Assembly: GCA_015179125.1 (NCBI GenBank)
Contig: WHVA01000251.1
Span: forward strand, 91,995 to 155,994
Reading direction: 5' to 3'
From: Gautieria morchelliformis
Lineage: Eukaryota > Basidiomycota > Agaricomycetes > Gomphales > Gomphaceae
DNA length: 64,000 nucleotides
Under the pieces are notes generated by a model, which did not search any database, was not told the DNA's origin, and was given only the letters and a program-made list of their open reading frames with translations. Below, piece after piece: positions 33,512-47,448 of the stretch; position 1 is the first letter of the stretch; the number at the start of each line of letters is the position of its first letter. The position numbers were made by a program, and so were the translations under genes.

Positions 33512-35169
33512 ATGTCCCAGCTCATATCCCCCGACATCCCTCCTGAACTCCAGGGCCAGCCCCCCCAGTCCGATATCCATTCCCACCCCAGTCAAGCTCA
33601 GTCTCAAGCACATCTCGCCGCTTCCGCTATGGCTTCCCGCCCGGATCCCAATCTCGATCCCAAGCTCAGTGGGGAGGTCAACCCCGGCATGGCACATGCA
33701 CCACCGGGGTCCGCCCTTCAGCTCGGCGGCCTCGACTCTACGCAGATCCTGACGCTCCTGCGACATCTTCCCGGCGTTTTCAATAAGGTGTGATACCCTG
33801 GCTTGCATGGGGGTTCAGCTCTCATACGCGATGAATGGCCTGACAGCTTGCGGAGCAGGGCGGCTTGAAAGAATCGACGGAGCAGTTACAGCAGCACCTC
33901 GCAGGGTGCGCACACTCCCGTGGCTAATCTATGATTGTTATCTCATGAACCCACAGTCGTCCACTCCCCGGTCCGTCATCCAACTTCACATTTACGACTA
34001 CCCCTGGCCCTGAGCTGCCTGCGCCGAGTGTCGTCTCACCAGTGTGTATACTTACCACTCGCTGTCGACGTGTCTAATACTACCCATCGGAAGAACGGCA
34101 AGGGTACAAAACGCAAACGAGGAGGCAGGGCTCCAGGGAGTGGCGACGACGTCGAAGGGGACGATGCCGAAGACTGGACTAGGCAGAGGAAGGATAATCA
34201 CGTGGGTGTGACGTCTGCCGCCGGACTCTTGGCTCACATACTTCCAACCCCTCAGAAAGAAGTCGAACGTCGTCGTCGAGGAAATATCAACGAGGGCATC
34301 AATGAACTAGCTCGTATTGTTCCCAACGGCAGTGGGGAGAAAGCCAAGGTTTGATCCTTGTTTACTTCTAAACACTTCGTTGTCATGCCAAACATCCCTG
34401 CAGGGTGCAATCCTTAACCGCGCCGTGCAATACATCCATCATCTCAAAGAAAATGAAGCACGCAACATAGAAAAATGGACTCTGGAGAAGTTGTTGATGG
34501 ACCAGGTGTGTTTCCGACTGATATTCCTGCATTACCTGCGCGGCTGGCCTGATGTCAATACCCTTAAACACTTCCATTGCTTCGCCTTTACGGCGTTCAT
34601 TTCCTCGTTACTGACTTCATATGCTCCAGGCAATGGGCGACCTCCAAGCGCAGCTTGAGGATCTACGTCGTCTATGGGACGAGGAACGCCAAGCTAAGGA
34701 GCGCGCATTACTCGAACTGGACGTCATTCGAGCTGGCGGCAGTGGGAGTGTGAGCGGTCCGCCAAACACTCATCCACACGCCATGACCCATCCCAACGTC
34801 CCAATGTCAATGTCAAATGCACACCCTAACCCTTATGAGCATCACACGGGCCAAGAAGTAGACCCGCACGACAGGGCGTATCATCCATCGGACCGACACC
34901 ACCATGCTCAGCGGGGCTCAGACGCCAATGGTCCAGGCGGCCACATCCCTGACATTCCGGATGGCCAGATGCAAAGTGATGCTGAAGGCGACATGGTGGA
35001 TCTCGCTGTCCCGAGGGACCCCGATGTTGCCAGCGGGCAACTTGCACTACGAGACCCAGATGTCGCTGGCGAGGGCGATGCGAGTGGGAGCGTCGACCCG
35101 GAAGCTGACGCCGAAGGTGAGGAAGGAGACGATGACGATGAACGGTCGGGGAAAAGAAGGCAGGTTTGA
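33512..35169 (+). CDS. CBF1: Cbf1-like bHLH transcription factor
   Basis: Nuclear bHLH-type regulator that binds CACGTG as a dimer. In yeast, Cbf1 controls sulfur-amino-acid genes and binds centromere element CDEI. Seven exons join in frame to 420 residues: 33512-33787, 33847-33905, 33957-34041, 34094-34201, 34256-34348, 34404-34505 and 34630-35169. The basic region is DNHKEVERRRRGNINEGINE, with the DNA-contacting H, E and R residues intact. Helix 2 is KGAILNRAVQYIHHLKENE. The next helix, ARNIEKWTLEKLLMDQ, is the feature that points to Cbf1 rather than Myc/USF types. A basic KGTKRKRGG stretch before the domain may be a nuclear signal. The tail is His/Gly-rich, then strongly acidic, ending in SGKRRQV. 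CACGTG at 33403 could allow autoregulation. Confidence 0.88.
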
Positions 35170-35698
35170 ATGAGTTGTATCTTGCGGTTTGACATTGCAT
35201 TCGTCTTTCTTGGAGTTTCTTCTTTCTCGTCGCTGGACTTTTGTCCTTTGTCAATCCTGACGCTGGTATATTGCTCTCGGCACGGTCCTGATCTATCTGT
35301 CTGCCTCTGAAATGTACCATACAGTATTATGCTATAGTTTGTTGCCCATACGAAACCGTCGAGAGTCGTCTGCCCAAGATACGACAAGGCTTAAAGTCCA
35401 CCACCACCTTGCTGACTCGGACGATGTAAGTGCCCTCTTATAAATAGGGATCGAGTTCCTGTCACTTATCTGAGTCTGAGGCTTGAGCTGAATACCCTAT
35501 AATACTGCAGTGCAGGGGTGTACAAATTGGGGATAACGTCGCAGTTCCATGGCCAGAGTACTAATCCAGGGCCTGCTAATATCGAGAAATACGAAAGACG
35601 TTCGGTCGGTCACTAGCGCCGTGACGAGAAAACATATCTTGACACGTGACCCCTATAGTATTAACTTCTGCCTCACCGCCGTACCTCCGTTGGCGACG
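35170..35698. other. Intergenic between bHLH gene and exchanger
   Basis: Holds the 3' UTR of the bHLH gene and the promoter of the exchanger. CACGTGAC at 35643 lies 51 bp upstream of the exchanger start. No further gene seen. Confidence 0.5.
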
Positions 35699-38007
35699 AT
35701 GTCGCCGTCGATAACGTCTGCGGTGCCTTCGCCGACAGACGTACCAGAACCAACGGTAGGTTAAGATCGTTTAACGAAGCCGTTACTGATCTGCATGTTC
35801 ATTTAGGTGGAAGAGCTGTACTCGTCGTGGTCCCTTTTTATCGTCTGTGTGCTGCTCATTATCTCGCTATTGACGTCCTACTATCTTCAAATCAAGCGCA
35901 TCCGAGTTGTCCACGAGACAATCGTCTCCATTTTTGCTGGTATGGCCGTAGGGCTAGTCGTTCGTCTTGCGCCGGGGACGTTGATCAGAGAGATGTTGGT
36001 GAGTGCGTGGACTCGATTTGCCTATGTCATGATGAGGCTAAACGAACTCGACGGTCCCAGACATTCAAGCACACTCTGTTCTTCAACCTTCTTCTCCCGC
36101 CTATTATCCTCAATTCGGGCTACGAGCTCAAGCAGGATAATTTCTTCCGCAACTTTGGCAGCATTCTCACCTTTGCGTTCCTTGGAACATTTATCTCTGC
36201 GGTAGGCCTGGGCGTGCTTGTGTATATCTGGTCATTCCTCGGCCTCGAGTCCTTGCAGCTCTCGCTGCTCGAATGCCTTATCTTTGGATCGACGCTCAGC
36301 GCCACAGATCCAGTCACCATCCTCGCTATATTCAATCAATACAAAGTTGACCCAAAATTATACAGCGTTATATTTGGAGAGTCAATTCTCAACGACGCCG
36401 TCAGTATCGTCATGTACGATACCCTTTCTCAATTCCACGGAGAAGACATATACCTGTCATCCCTATTCCATGGCATTGGCATCTTCCTGCTTTCCTTCTC
36501 CATCTCGATGGCCCTGGGTGTATCCTTTGGCCTCCTCGTCTCCCTAACTCTCAAGCATTCGCACTTATCCTTCTACCCGTCACTCGAGTCATGTCTCGTT
36601 GCGTTGATGGCTTACACCTCGTACTTCTTCTCCAATGGTATGCAGATGTCCGGCATCGTATCTCTGCTGTTCTGCGGTATCACTCTCAAGCACTACGCTT
36701 ATCACACCATGTCGCGCCGCACACAGCGCACAACAAAATATATTTTCAGCATGTTGGCCCAGCTGTCTGAAAATTTTATCTTTGTCTACCTAGGGCTGTC
36801 GATCTTCACGAACCCACCGCGTGAAGATCCACTGACCACCTATGTCAAACCTCTGTTCATTACCATCACCATTGTGAGCGTCATATTCACGCGTTATGCC
36901 TCTGTTTTCCCTCTGTCGGAAGCCATCAACTTATTTCACCGACACGCAAGAGGGCAACGCCACGACGAGCTCCCACATTCGTACCAGATGATGTTGTTCT
37001 GGGCCGGATTGCGAGGCGCTGTGGGCGTCGCACTTGCCGCAGGATTCCAAGGCAAAAATGCACAAACCCTGCGCACAACTGTGCTGGTCGTTGTAATCGC
37101 GACAGTCGTCCTTTTCGGGGGTACAACCGCGCGCATGCTCGAGGTTCTAGGCGTGCGCACGGGCGTCGAGGATGACGCAGGAAGCTCGAGCGATGAGGAG
37201 GCAGAGCGCGCGTTCTTTGGTGGCCCAAACGGTAATGGATTAAGATACGCCCGGCGAAGCATACGCCAGGCGCGCTCATGGGGGACACAGACTTATGGTT
37301 ATACAGATGACGATCACGACGATTTGCATCCTTCCCGGCTACCACGCCCACAGCCCCACTCGGCGCCACCAGCCCCAACTGGTCGCACGCTTTTCTCGGC
37401 TGCTTCATCAGAGTCGGATTCTGACATAGGCGAGGTACTCCCAATGTCATCGCCGGTTCACCAGCATCCGCCACGGCAAGGGGATATGCCGGCGGGAGCG
37501 GTTCCGGGACAGGCTGGGGAGGACGGAAAATGGTTCCAGGCGTTAGACGAGCGATATCTGCTCCCGCTATTTTCGAACGCGACGGCAAGCCGGACTTTCC
37601 ATGCCCGAAAAGCAAAGCGTGCGGCAGTGCCTGGCGCTGGGCATGAGGGTGCGGGGGAAAGCGAGGACGAGGATGATCTTGGGGAGGAGCATGGGTCGGT
37701 ATGGCGTGAGCTTGGACATCGGGACGCGAGCAGCAGCAGGGTTGCGAACGTGGGGGATACTGGAGCGGCAGGGGAGGACAGAGACGCCATCCAGCGAAAT
37801 TTTACAGGGAGCATGGGTGAATTTTTCGATCATCTGCGATGGGGCGCGCCTGGCGCGGGACGGGAGCGAGATCGAGAGCCTCGTGAGCCAGACCCAGAAC
37901 AAAGCACAACTGTGAGATCCGGTCATCGCGTATCATCGACGGAGGACGCACGATTGCAACGAGGCTTGGGTAGTCCCGTGCTCCGCAATGGGCGGGATAG
38001 CCAGTGA
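35699..38007 (+). CDS. NHX1: Endosomal/vacuolar Na+(K+)/H+ exchanger, NHX type
   Basis: Exchanges luminal H+ for cytosolic Na+ or K+ in endosomes and vacuole, setting compartment pH and salt tolerance. Exons 35699-35755, 35807-35998 and 36061-38007 join to 731 residues. About a dozen hydrophobic segments are visible, starting with SLFIVCVLLIISLLTSYYL. Family marks: the LFFNLLLPPIILNSGYEL amiloride-site motif (completed across the second intron), GSTLSATDPVTILAIF, and FGESILNDAVSIVMYDTL carrying the ion-binding ND. WAGLRGAVGVALA follows near 37005. The cytoplasmic tail from about residue 480 is long, acidic and low in complexity (Ser, Asp, Pro), longer than in yeast Nhx1 (633 residues in total). 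No frame defects. The start is the first ATG of an exon whose reading frame leads directly into the first helix. Confidence 0.92.
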
Positions 38008-38587
38008 CAGATTTTAGATGAAGTAGAATCCTCATGCACAGCTATTTATTACCCTGATTTGCATACTCCGTTATAGTTCCTAGTATTTTCAGCTCGTGCA
38101 CAGATGTCTTGATACCTGTTTAAATTACAATACGAGTTTATAACCGCTTTCCCAGGACAGGAAAAGAGGCAGGTTCAGGAGCTTGCTGGTAACAATGTTT
38201 ACGATGTACTCACCGGTCGCAACTAACTCAAGAGTCCAATTACATAAATCGACGCCCAAGCTGTCAGCTATTGCAATACCTCAGAGCTCGTTCGGCGGCG
38301 GAATTGTTTTGCAATTAGAAAACGCAATGTCAATTCGGGTTGTGATCGCGTTTGCTCAGTTTCAGCCCGCCGAACGCGACACTCAAAATGCGTGATTTTG
38401 CTCAATTTCACCGAAGGCAGCCAAACACTTCCAAACTGAAATTCTACGTGACACAGAATTTTTCCTCTGCACCGCTGCCACCGCACCACTTCGAAGAAAG
38501 CAATGGCGCCGGTACATTCCCGATTGAGACGGGGCACGTCGGAGAGGCTCCAGAAACACCGAATAGATACGCGGCACATGTACTCAC
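38008..38587. other. Intergenic, no gene seen
   Basis: Between the exchanger stop and the last recognised exon of the Myb-like gene. Open frames lack motifs. A third exon of the Myb-like gene was sought here on the minus strand and not found. Confidence 0.45.
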
Positions 38588-38975
38588 CAGGATATACACA
38601 TCCCACACCTCTTTCGACGCCGTGACAAGCTTCTTGCCCTCGTTCCATCCAAACCCAGGTTGCTCACGCAATGTTTTGACTATCTTGTAATGTGTCTTGA
38701 GCTAACTAGTAGATTAGAAACCAGTAGTATAGAATTGAAAGGGTACTTACGCGCTGCCAGCATGTCTTACAGGGCCCTATTTTCTTGGCTACTGCAGGAC
38801 TGAACTTTGTTGCCAATGCCGTGACAACAAGACTCCAAGTGGTGGCCTTCCAGCCCGATTCCGCTTGAGTACCACCCTCGCGTGCTTGGAGGAGTACAGC
38901 GACGAGCTCGGCCTCCTCTTCAGCTGTCCAGTCAACGCTTTCCTTTTTTGGCTTGTCCGATCTGGGAACTGCCAT
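38588..38975 (-). CDS. Myb/SANT-like DNA-binding protein, apparently truncated
   Basis: Two exons join in frame: 38975-38751 and 38701-38588, with a 49-nt intron between them. The first starts MAVPRSDKPKKESVDWTAEE and reads LVAVLLQAREGGTQAESGWK, then TTWSLVVTALATKF and KTCWQR. The second reads LKTHYKIVKTLREQPGFGW and ASKEVWDVYIL. This is the Myb/SANT-like module found in fungal and plant proteins related to transposase-derived DNA binders (W...GWK...W...GFGW...W spacing). Relatives continue with a conserved H-x-A-x-x-F segment; after the donor-like GTGAGT at 38587 I find no such exon, so the gene is either cut short or its last exon has diverged. Complete open frame of 113 codons up to that point. 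Confidence 0.6.
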
Positions 38976-39169
38976 GACGTAGTGCGTAGAGCGACCTGGT
39001 GTAATGACCCTCGTTGTCGTTCGCGCTGGTAGGGTTGCTTGATTCAAGTCAGGCGCCCGGTCTCACGTACTATCTCTGCATGCATACTTAGCCGGCTTGA
39101 GACTGCTTCTGTAGTCGCTATGCATAGGACTCACACGCCCACGACACATTAAGTTTACCAGATCGTTAA

Positions 39170-40668
<1,499 letters not shown>

Positions 40669-41182
40669 AGTGGATGTTTATGATAGAACTCTTATCACTG
40701 TTGGGGAGGTAGTCGAGCGAGACTCTGGCCTTGGACATATATGTACGAAGTGATAGAAGTAACTGTATCTACCAAATTTCGAGTGATTGTTATGCTGTCA
40801 GAGAAATTCCACCACTCTCCAAGTCCCCTGTGCAATATATATATATAACCAGTAAGTAATAAGGTGTTCATAACAACGTTCGGTATACAGAGGAGAAACA
40901 TAACATTATTATATGCTCTTTCCAAAGCATTTTCGGTATATAAGAAGTACAGTACTTACATACCGTCAGAAATCTTCAATGTTAAAATGTGCCGTGGTAA
41001 AATCGAGAGAATTTTATTCTCAATACGTCACTCGCGTTCAACTTCTGCAGAGAAGTATTAATAGTTCATCGCAATGAAACAATTCTGCCCTTCCGTCCGT
41101 CCAGCGTTATGTAGTCCTTAAGAAGCTAGATGTTCGGCGGAGTTTGAACCTTATTATTACCTAACCATATTCTTTCCTGAAC
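40669..41182. other. Intergenic
   Basis: Between the oxidoreductase and the SWIRM protein gene. AT-rich, including a (TA)n run near 40838. No gene seen. Confidence 0.5.
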
Positions 41183-43281
41183 ATGTCCTCCCCCAAGCGG
41201 TCTTTGTCACCAGACGGTCAGCAGTCAGAAGCGAAAAGGGCACGGGTAACGCCACCCAATGTTGCCAGAAGTGCCGCTGGAAATCCCAGCTCTGATGACG
41301 CTGAACAAGGTGGACGGTCAAGTCGCGGACGCGAGAATGGTGATGATGCTGCCGATGTTTCAATGGGTGATGGCGATGGAGGCGACGAAGAAGGAGAGTC
41401 AGGCGATGAGAATGACGAGGAAGACCCCGCGCAGATTGAGGCCAACAGGTTGCGGCTCGAGGACCAGGCGCGCAAATATCTCGCAGCTCAGACTCACGAA
41501 GTCATAATCCCTTCATACTCTGCTTGGTTCGAAATGTCAAAAATCCACCCAGTCGAGCGTCGAGCGTTGCCAGAGTTCTTCAATTCTCGAAATCGATCGA
41601 AGACCCCGGCTATATACAAAGACTACCGTGATTTCATGATCAACACATACCGGCTTAGACCCACAGAGTACCTTACTGTCACGGCCTGTCGAAGAAATTT
41701 GGCCGGTGATGTTTGTGCTATAATGCGTGTTCACGCGTTTCTTGAACAGTGGGGGTTAATCAATTACCAGGTGAGCAGATTCTATGTCTATCCTGCAATG
41801 CGCTGACCACTTCAAAGATTGATCCGGAGACTCGTCCAGCAGCTCTTGCTCCGCCTTTCACGGGTCATTTCCGGGTCATCCTTGATACGCCTCGCGGTTT
41901 GCAATCCTTGCATCCCGGTACACGGCCAACAGCGAATGGTGCTCCGAATGCACTGAACGGCATGCCTAACCAAGCCAAGCCGCATATGGCATCATCTTCT
42001 ACCTCCCTTGAACTGCGCTCCAATATTTATCAAACGACCGCGAAAGCATCGCGTCCCGTGTCGGAAACCGAAGCCAATGCTCTCACGGCATCAACAGCAG
42101 CACAGAATGGCCGAACTATCAGCTATTCCTGTGACACATGCGGCGTGGATTGTACTCCTATTCGATACCACTCCTTGAAAGTCAAAAACTTCGAGCTCTG
42201 CCCGCCTTGCTACCTTGATGGCCGATTTCCATCAAACATGTTCAGTGGCGATTTTGTCAAGCTTACGTCCGCCAACGCGTCCGCTGGATTATCTTCGGAT
42301 GATGACGAGTGGTCAGACCAGGAGATCTTGTTACTTCTAGAAGGAATTGAAATGTTTGATGACGACTGGACCGCGATCGAGGAGCATGTTGGAACACGGT
42401 CTGCACATCAGTGCATCAGGAAGTTTCTTGAACTGCCCATCGAGGACCCTTACCTTGAACGAGAATCGGAGGCGGCGATGGGGCCTTTGCGTTACGCAAG
42501 AGTGCCATTTGAAAAGGCGGATAATCCGGTCATGAGTGTCGTTGCCTTCCTAGCTGGTGTTGTTGAGCCGGGTCCAGCTGCGGATGCTGCCAAAGCTGCC
42601 CTCAATGAGCTCACTGATCAAGACGCAGACAGACCGAAGGGCACAGATGCTGAAGATAAAGTGGACAAGGACGGCCAGCAACAGGACTCAGAAATGAAGG
42701 AGGATGAATCGCACCCTAAGATGGGCACCCCCCCAAAAGTCGAGCCGACCACCAGCGGAGCGGCAACCCCTAACGCCGACGCTAAATCATCTGAAGCTCC
42801 TCACACTAAAGATGCCAACGGAGCGTCAGGCTTCGCCAAATCAGTTTCGCGCTCCCGCATCGCTCGAGCAGCCGACTTGGCATTCAATGCCTCGGCCAAA
42901 GCTGCCTCCGCTCTGGCTACAAAGGAAGAGGCCCATATACGATCAACACTCACTTCCCTGGTCAAGCTCACGCTAACCAAGCTGGAGCTCAAGATGGCGC
43001 AGTTTGAGGACATGGAGGAACTGCTTGAGGAAGAGCGACGCAACCTCGAAACTGCACGCGTTGGCCTTGTTGCCGAGCGGCAAGGGATCAAACGTGTCCT
43101 AGAGGGCATCCGCGCCGAAATGGCCAGGAATGGGCCTGGTGGATCGGCACTGCCACCAGATGCATATCAGACAGTGGTTGCTGCAGGTAGCCAAGGGACG
43201 AAGGTGACTCCAGTCGGTCCGGTGCAGATGCAAGACAATATGGGCCCTATCGCCGAAGGGAGCTATCAACAGCTCGTGTAA
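41183..43281 (+). CDS. SWI3/RSC8-type chromatin remodelling subunit
   Basis: Core scaffold subunit of SWI/SNF or RSC nucleosome-remodelling complexes. Exon 1 is 41183-41770 and exon 2 41818-43281, with a 47-nt intron, giving 683 residues. The acidic N-terminus is followed by a SWIRM domain near residues 105-205: [63 protein letters not shown]-type zinc finger near residues 310-350 has [10 protein letters not shown] and [16 protein letters not shown] domain follows: [38 protein letters not shown]. The C-terminal coiled coil ([20 protein letters not shown]) would mediate dimerisation. Presence of the ZZ finger fits Rsc8/SMARCC-type proteins. No frame defects. Confidence 0.9.
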
Positions 43282-43945
43282 TTGAATGGTATATTATACA
43301 TCCCCGCTTTATTTTGTTGTCTAGTGTAACGGTCTGAATTGAAGCGTTGGCTGTGGCAATGAGTATCTTAATGAGAAAGTGTATAGTATTTCGCAGAATG
43401 AAAGACTGCAATCGGGTTGTTAAGCGCCGTCTTTTCCAGGCACCTCCACAGGTTACCACCATAAGTAGTACTCCCAACCCCAGCACAATTTGGATGAACG
43501 CATGCTAGCGCAACCGAAGAAAGCTCATCGAACGGAGTGGTAAGCCAGTGAGTGGTACCTGCTCTAAGCGTGCTGAAGGCTGAGGCGACGAAACAGATAT
43601 TATATCTATAAGAGCATATATGGACGGCCATGACGACTCTGGGCCCTAGTGTGTGCTGCTCAAGGCGAGTCAAAAGAAAGAAAGGAAAAAGTGCAAGAAA
43701 AATATATTCTTGCAAGGATGATCTTTGCCACATGTTGGAAGTTGAGAAAACACACTGCTCAAACATTAATATTCACTGGATGGTGGCTAATATCGTTCGT
43801 CTTTAAGTCGGCCTCACGCCCTCCGAGTTGCATCAGGTCATCGGCAGGGACCTAGATATTTGTCGTAAACGAGTCTTGTAAGTCGACAACCATCTGAGAT
43901 AAGTACTTTGTACCTTCTTACACTGCGAATTCCAAGTGAGTGTGC
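43282..43945. other. Intergenic
   Basis: 3' flank of the SWIRM gene. No motif, repeat or RNA gene recognised. Confidence 0.45.
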
Positions 43946-44238
43946 ATGGATGTAAGTTCATTTGGTGCGGGGAGCGACCAGTGCATGAAACTGGTGACTG
44001 ATGCCACTGATGTTTTAGCAGCTGACCGTCTCGCTATTGTTCTATTCTCGAAAATTATCAAGGAAGCCGTAGAAAAGAAAGTAAGCACTCTGTTATTACA
44101 CCCCAGGACCAAGGGAAGAACATCCGACGGCCCATGACCAATTAACTTCTCTCTACATGACTTCTATTGTTTCTCTCCTAGCTTACAGTGATGATTTCGC
44201 CCAGAAACAAGGACGGCACACAGCTAATCAAACTTTAA
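43946..44238 (+). CDS. Possible small two-exon gene, unknown function
   Basis: Exon 43946-44080 (MDVSSFGAGSDQCMKLVTDA, then ADRLAIVLFSKIIKEAVEKK) ends exactly at GTAAGC. Exon 44182-44238 begins after CTCCTAG and reads LTVMISPRNKDGTQLIKL before a stop; the phases match, giving 63 residues. The composition looks protein-like and the splice sites are good, but I recognise no family, and further 5' exons are possible. Its last 11 bases overlap the end of the sulfotransferase-like gene on the other strand. Confidence 0.35.
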
Positions 44239-45500
44239 GCTTGACTTCTTGGAGAGATTCATAGATTGGCATGTTCCTCTCAATGGCGTCAGTAATGCTC
44301 TGGGGGAGATTGACCTCCTCCTTCTCGTGCGGAATTTCTTGAAACCCCGTGGAGTTCTCTGTCAGGAAAGTCCCCGAGGGTGAGTGCGGTTCATTGATTA
44401 TGTGCCAACTACTTACGCGCTTGGTCGTGCTACAACACGTCGAAACATGAGAGGTGAATCGGAAGCGTAGAAAACAGGAGCGCCTTACAAAACCCTTCCA
44501 CTTATCGAAACTGGAGACATGTTTCCTTTCCCAGCTGAGCATGCATTCCTCGAAGGGGATCCCTACACCGTCACAGAATAAACGGAGAGCACGCTCAGGC
44601 TCAGAGATCAGATCTGCTGAATCGAGAAGCACTAGACGGTCATCAGGTAGGAGACGCTTTATGTATTCCTTGGGGCCAAATGAATGGTATTTCCAGGCCT
44701 TCCCTGACGGTTAGTCAGAGGGCTACTCACCATGAGAGTCTGCAACTCCGCAAAACCGGCCTCATTAGGATCAAATTCCCCAAAATCACCGCAGTCGCCC
44801 TTCGTTGCTCGGTAGTACGATGGGATGGTCTTCTGTGGGTCACGCATGAGGAACGTATGTCTGAACTTCTTCAAGTCCGTGTCTGAAATTCCCAAAACAT
44901 CATAAATGTGATCAGTTTAGAGGGCAAAATCTGTTTAACTCACCGGGTATTACAGTAGGGTTGACCCTCGGAGATGCAGAGATGCGTTCTGGTCGGACGA
45001 TATCTATGGCAGGTGGTCAATATGTATAAATGGAATATATGTCAGAGCCAGCGCAACTCACACTGAGCCATGTCCTTAACCACGATCAACTTCCCAGCCG
45101 CCGACTCCTGCGCTTGCATAATGAGATGGTGAATATCGGAATAGGTCACATCCTTCGCATTCGATGCCGCGCACTGCGCCTGGGAGTAACGCTTCGAAAG
45201 GCGTTCTGGACCTAAATAAAAGTCAGAAGTGTGGAGACGCTGACTTGATGTAATGCGTTGCCGACCATAGTAGTACGGCTCCCCAAACGGCTTTGAAGCC
45301 CTAACCGTAAGCTCTTGTAACTCTTATAAAAAGTGGCGCCTCGCACCTCATGCAGTACCTCTGTGTCTTTTCGCTGCATGAACGCCCGTTCTTCATTTCA
45401 CTCTGTATGAGTCGAAGAGGACAAACGAAAACAACGTGATGCCTCACCGAACGCAGTGCTAGTACTCCTTGGCACCGACCAGACCAATATTGGCCTCTGA
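44228..45500 (-). CDS. Sulfotransferase-like P-loop protein (5' end unresolved)
   Basis: Member of the fungal sulfotransferase-like family. Eight exons join well: about 45500-45448, 45390-45347, 45290-45266, 45211-45062, 45003-44944, 44882-44731, 44668-44489 and 44356-44228. The first has RPILVWSVPRSTSTAF, the PRSxST phosphate-binding loop expected for PAPS. Later text: ERAFMQRKDTEVLHE, PFGEPYYYGPERLSKRY, AAGKLIVVKDMAQ, FRHTFLMRDPQKTIPSYYRA (second co-substrate motif), LVLLDSADLISEPERAL, DGVGIPFEECMLSWERK, and the end YESLQEVKLKV. An in-frame stop lies just upstream of the P-loop exon, so the start codon must be in an earlier exon that I could not identify. The substrate is unknown; relatives include proteins annotated as branched-chain aminotransferase-like. 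Confidence 0.75.
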
Positions 45501-47448
45501 CTAGGACGACTATGGCAGGTGGCACAAGTTCATAATGAAGCAAACATAAAATGCAGGGAGGTAGGCCGACACGCCGAGGTTATACGCAGGCAAATTCATC
45601 ACAACATTGTGAAACTTACTCGTTGATGCACATGTTTGACAATTTGCGTGCTAATACTCAACAGTGCCGTTTCAACGACGTCGAGGTTAAACCGGCTGGT
45701 ACTGGGGAGCCCTGAAGCTGTACGTCCCTGGCCTTTATATAAGATCAGTGTGCGCTATGAGTGACCTCATTTCAATAGACAAGCCATGATACCGATATTC
45801 AATCTCGCCCCCTGAGTTAACCATAAGCCGACCCGGGCCATATGATGACGTTACCTTTCAAGAGTAGCCACTGCCACATACTTAGCCGCGGCACTCCGCC
45901 CGTTTGGTAAAGCCACAACGTGGAGGAAGGGTCGAAACCCTGAGGTAAGGAACAAACGAGTATACAGGTAGGGTCCCCCACTTCGGGCCTTTGTGGGTAA
46001 CTCATGAAATACGACTATGCTTGCAATAGAGCTTTGTGGAGCCTCCTGTCACCCATGTGGCATACCCCTTACTAAATAGCAGATACTCAACGTGGAGGAA
46101 GTTCGAAACCCTGAGGTAAGGAATAACCGAGTATACAGGTAGGGTCCCCACTTCCGGGCAACTCATGAAGTTCGACTATGCTCGCAATAGAGCCGCCTGT
46201 CACCCATGCGGCATACCCCTTACTGAATGGCAGATACTGGCGCTTTGGCTTGACTGCCGAGCGTTTTCTACAGTTATGGAATATTGCCGCTACGCTGCAT
46301 GAGAATTCCGACCTCAAAAACAGCTTCATGGCACACCTGAGACAGCGCCGGATGCCACATTGCCCTGATATTCATCAGGTGTACCGTATACGAGTCAGAA
46401 CGACGCACGTGGCGGTCAGTGATTCAATCCGGTCGTCGTGGAGCTCATCATTTTGGCCATGCCATATACAGCTACTGGCCTAGAAGTTCTTCTTTGCGAT
46501 TGTCGGCATTACCTGACGTCCATGGCATGAACACTTGAAACACAGAGACTCGTTGTATTATCTCGATCAATCTAAGTATCAATTCGGTCCAGGTACCGTG
46601 GCCATTCTCAGCCTTTTGATCGATGCCATCGGTATCGAGCAATGGAGGATGATATCGTCACAGTACCGTAGTGATCAAAGGATCTTCTGTGACTGGGTAT
46701 GGTTTGGTATACTAAAAGTTCGTTTGATCAATTACCGAGGTGACGTTACGTCTGTCATTCTCACGAGGATGCTAGGTTCAATATGGCGAGCCATGATTAC
46801 GACCATCCTTATACGAACTTTCAATCCGCCTCGCTGGCAAACGACTCGCTAGGTTCTGGCATGACGCCATCGGTCACCATACGGTTTGTTTCAGTTACTA
46901 ATTGGTTGACCAGATTCAGATTTCTGGTCGTGTGACCCTCAATGCGAGTCTATTCGCCAACCGCTCGCCGTCCCTCCACACTTAAGTATGTCACTATAGC
47001 AGGCGTGGCAACCTGGGACAGATTCATATGGGTTAAGTGTGTACCATCTGAGACTATGCTCACACAGCTTACACAACTTAGTATGCCGGCCCAGTGCTTC
47101 TGGAGCTAAAGGTGCCACATCAACATAGTTCGCAGACTCTTCCATTCTTTTTAACCGCTGGACGACCGGGACGCGGAGTAGCCGAGTGCATAACGTACGA
47201 ACTTGAAACTTGGGTTGCATGCAGTGAGTGTGCAGGAGGATCGGACTTATATCCATCCCAATACCATCTTCCTCCTGCATTATTTGCACGTTGCTAATCT
47301 GGTTCACGCCCTCTTGGTCGTATGAGACTATTGACATCGAGGAACCGGCCGAAGGAGTGAATGAAATGAGATAATAAGTACATATATTCGATAAGTCCCG
47401 AGACGACGGAAAAAGACACAAATGTATTTGCTTTGTCAAAAAGAGGAC
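45501..47448. other. Gene-poor stretch with one local duplication
   Basis: No family recognised in frames up to 166 codons. A direct duplication occupies 45917-46238 (listed separately). The remainder shows no tandem repeat or LTR end. Confidence 0.45.
45917..46238 (+). repeat. Direct tandem duplication of about 160 bp
   Basis: Copy 1 is 45917-46087 and copy 2 46089-46238; both run from AACGTGGAGGAAG to GCAGATACT. Copy 2 lacks about 21 nt and carries scattered substitutions. Shared words include CGAAACCCTGAGGTAAGGAA and GAGTATACAGGTAGGGTC. Confidence 0.88.
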
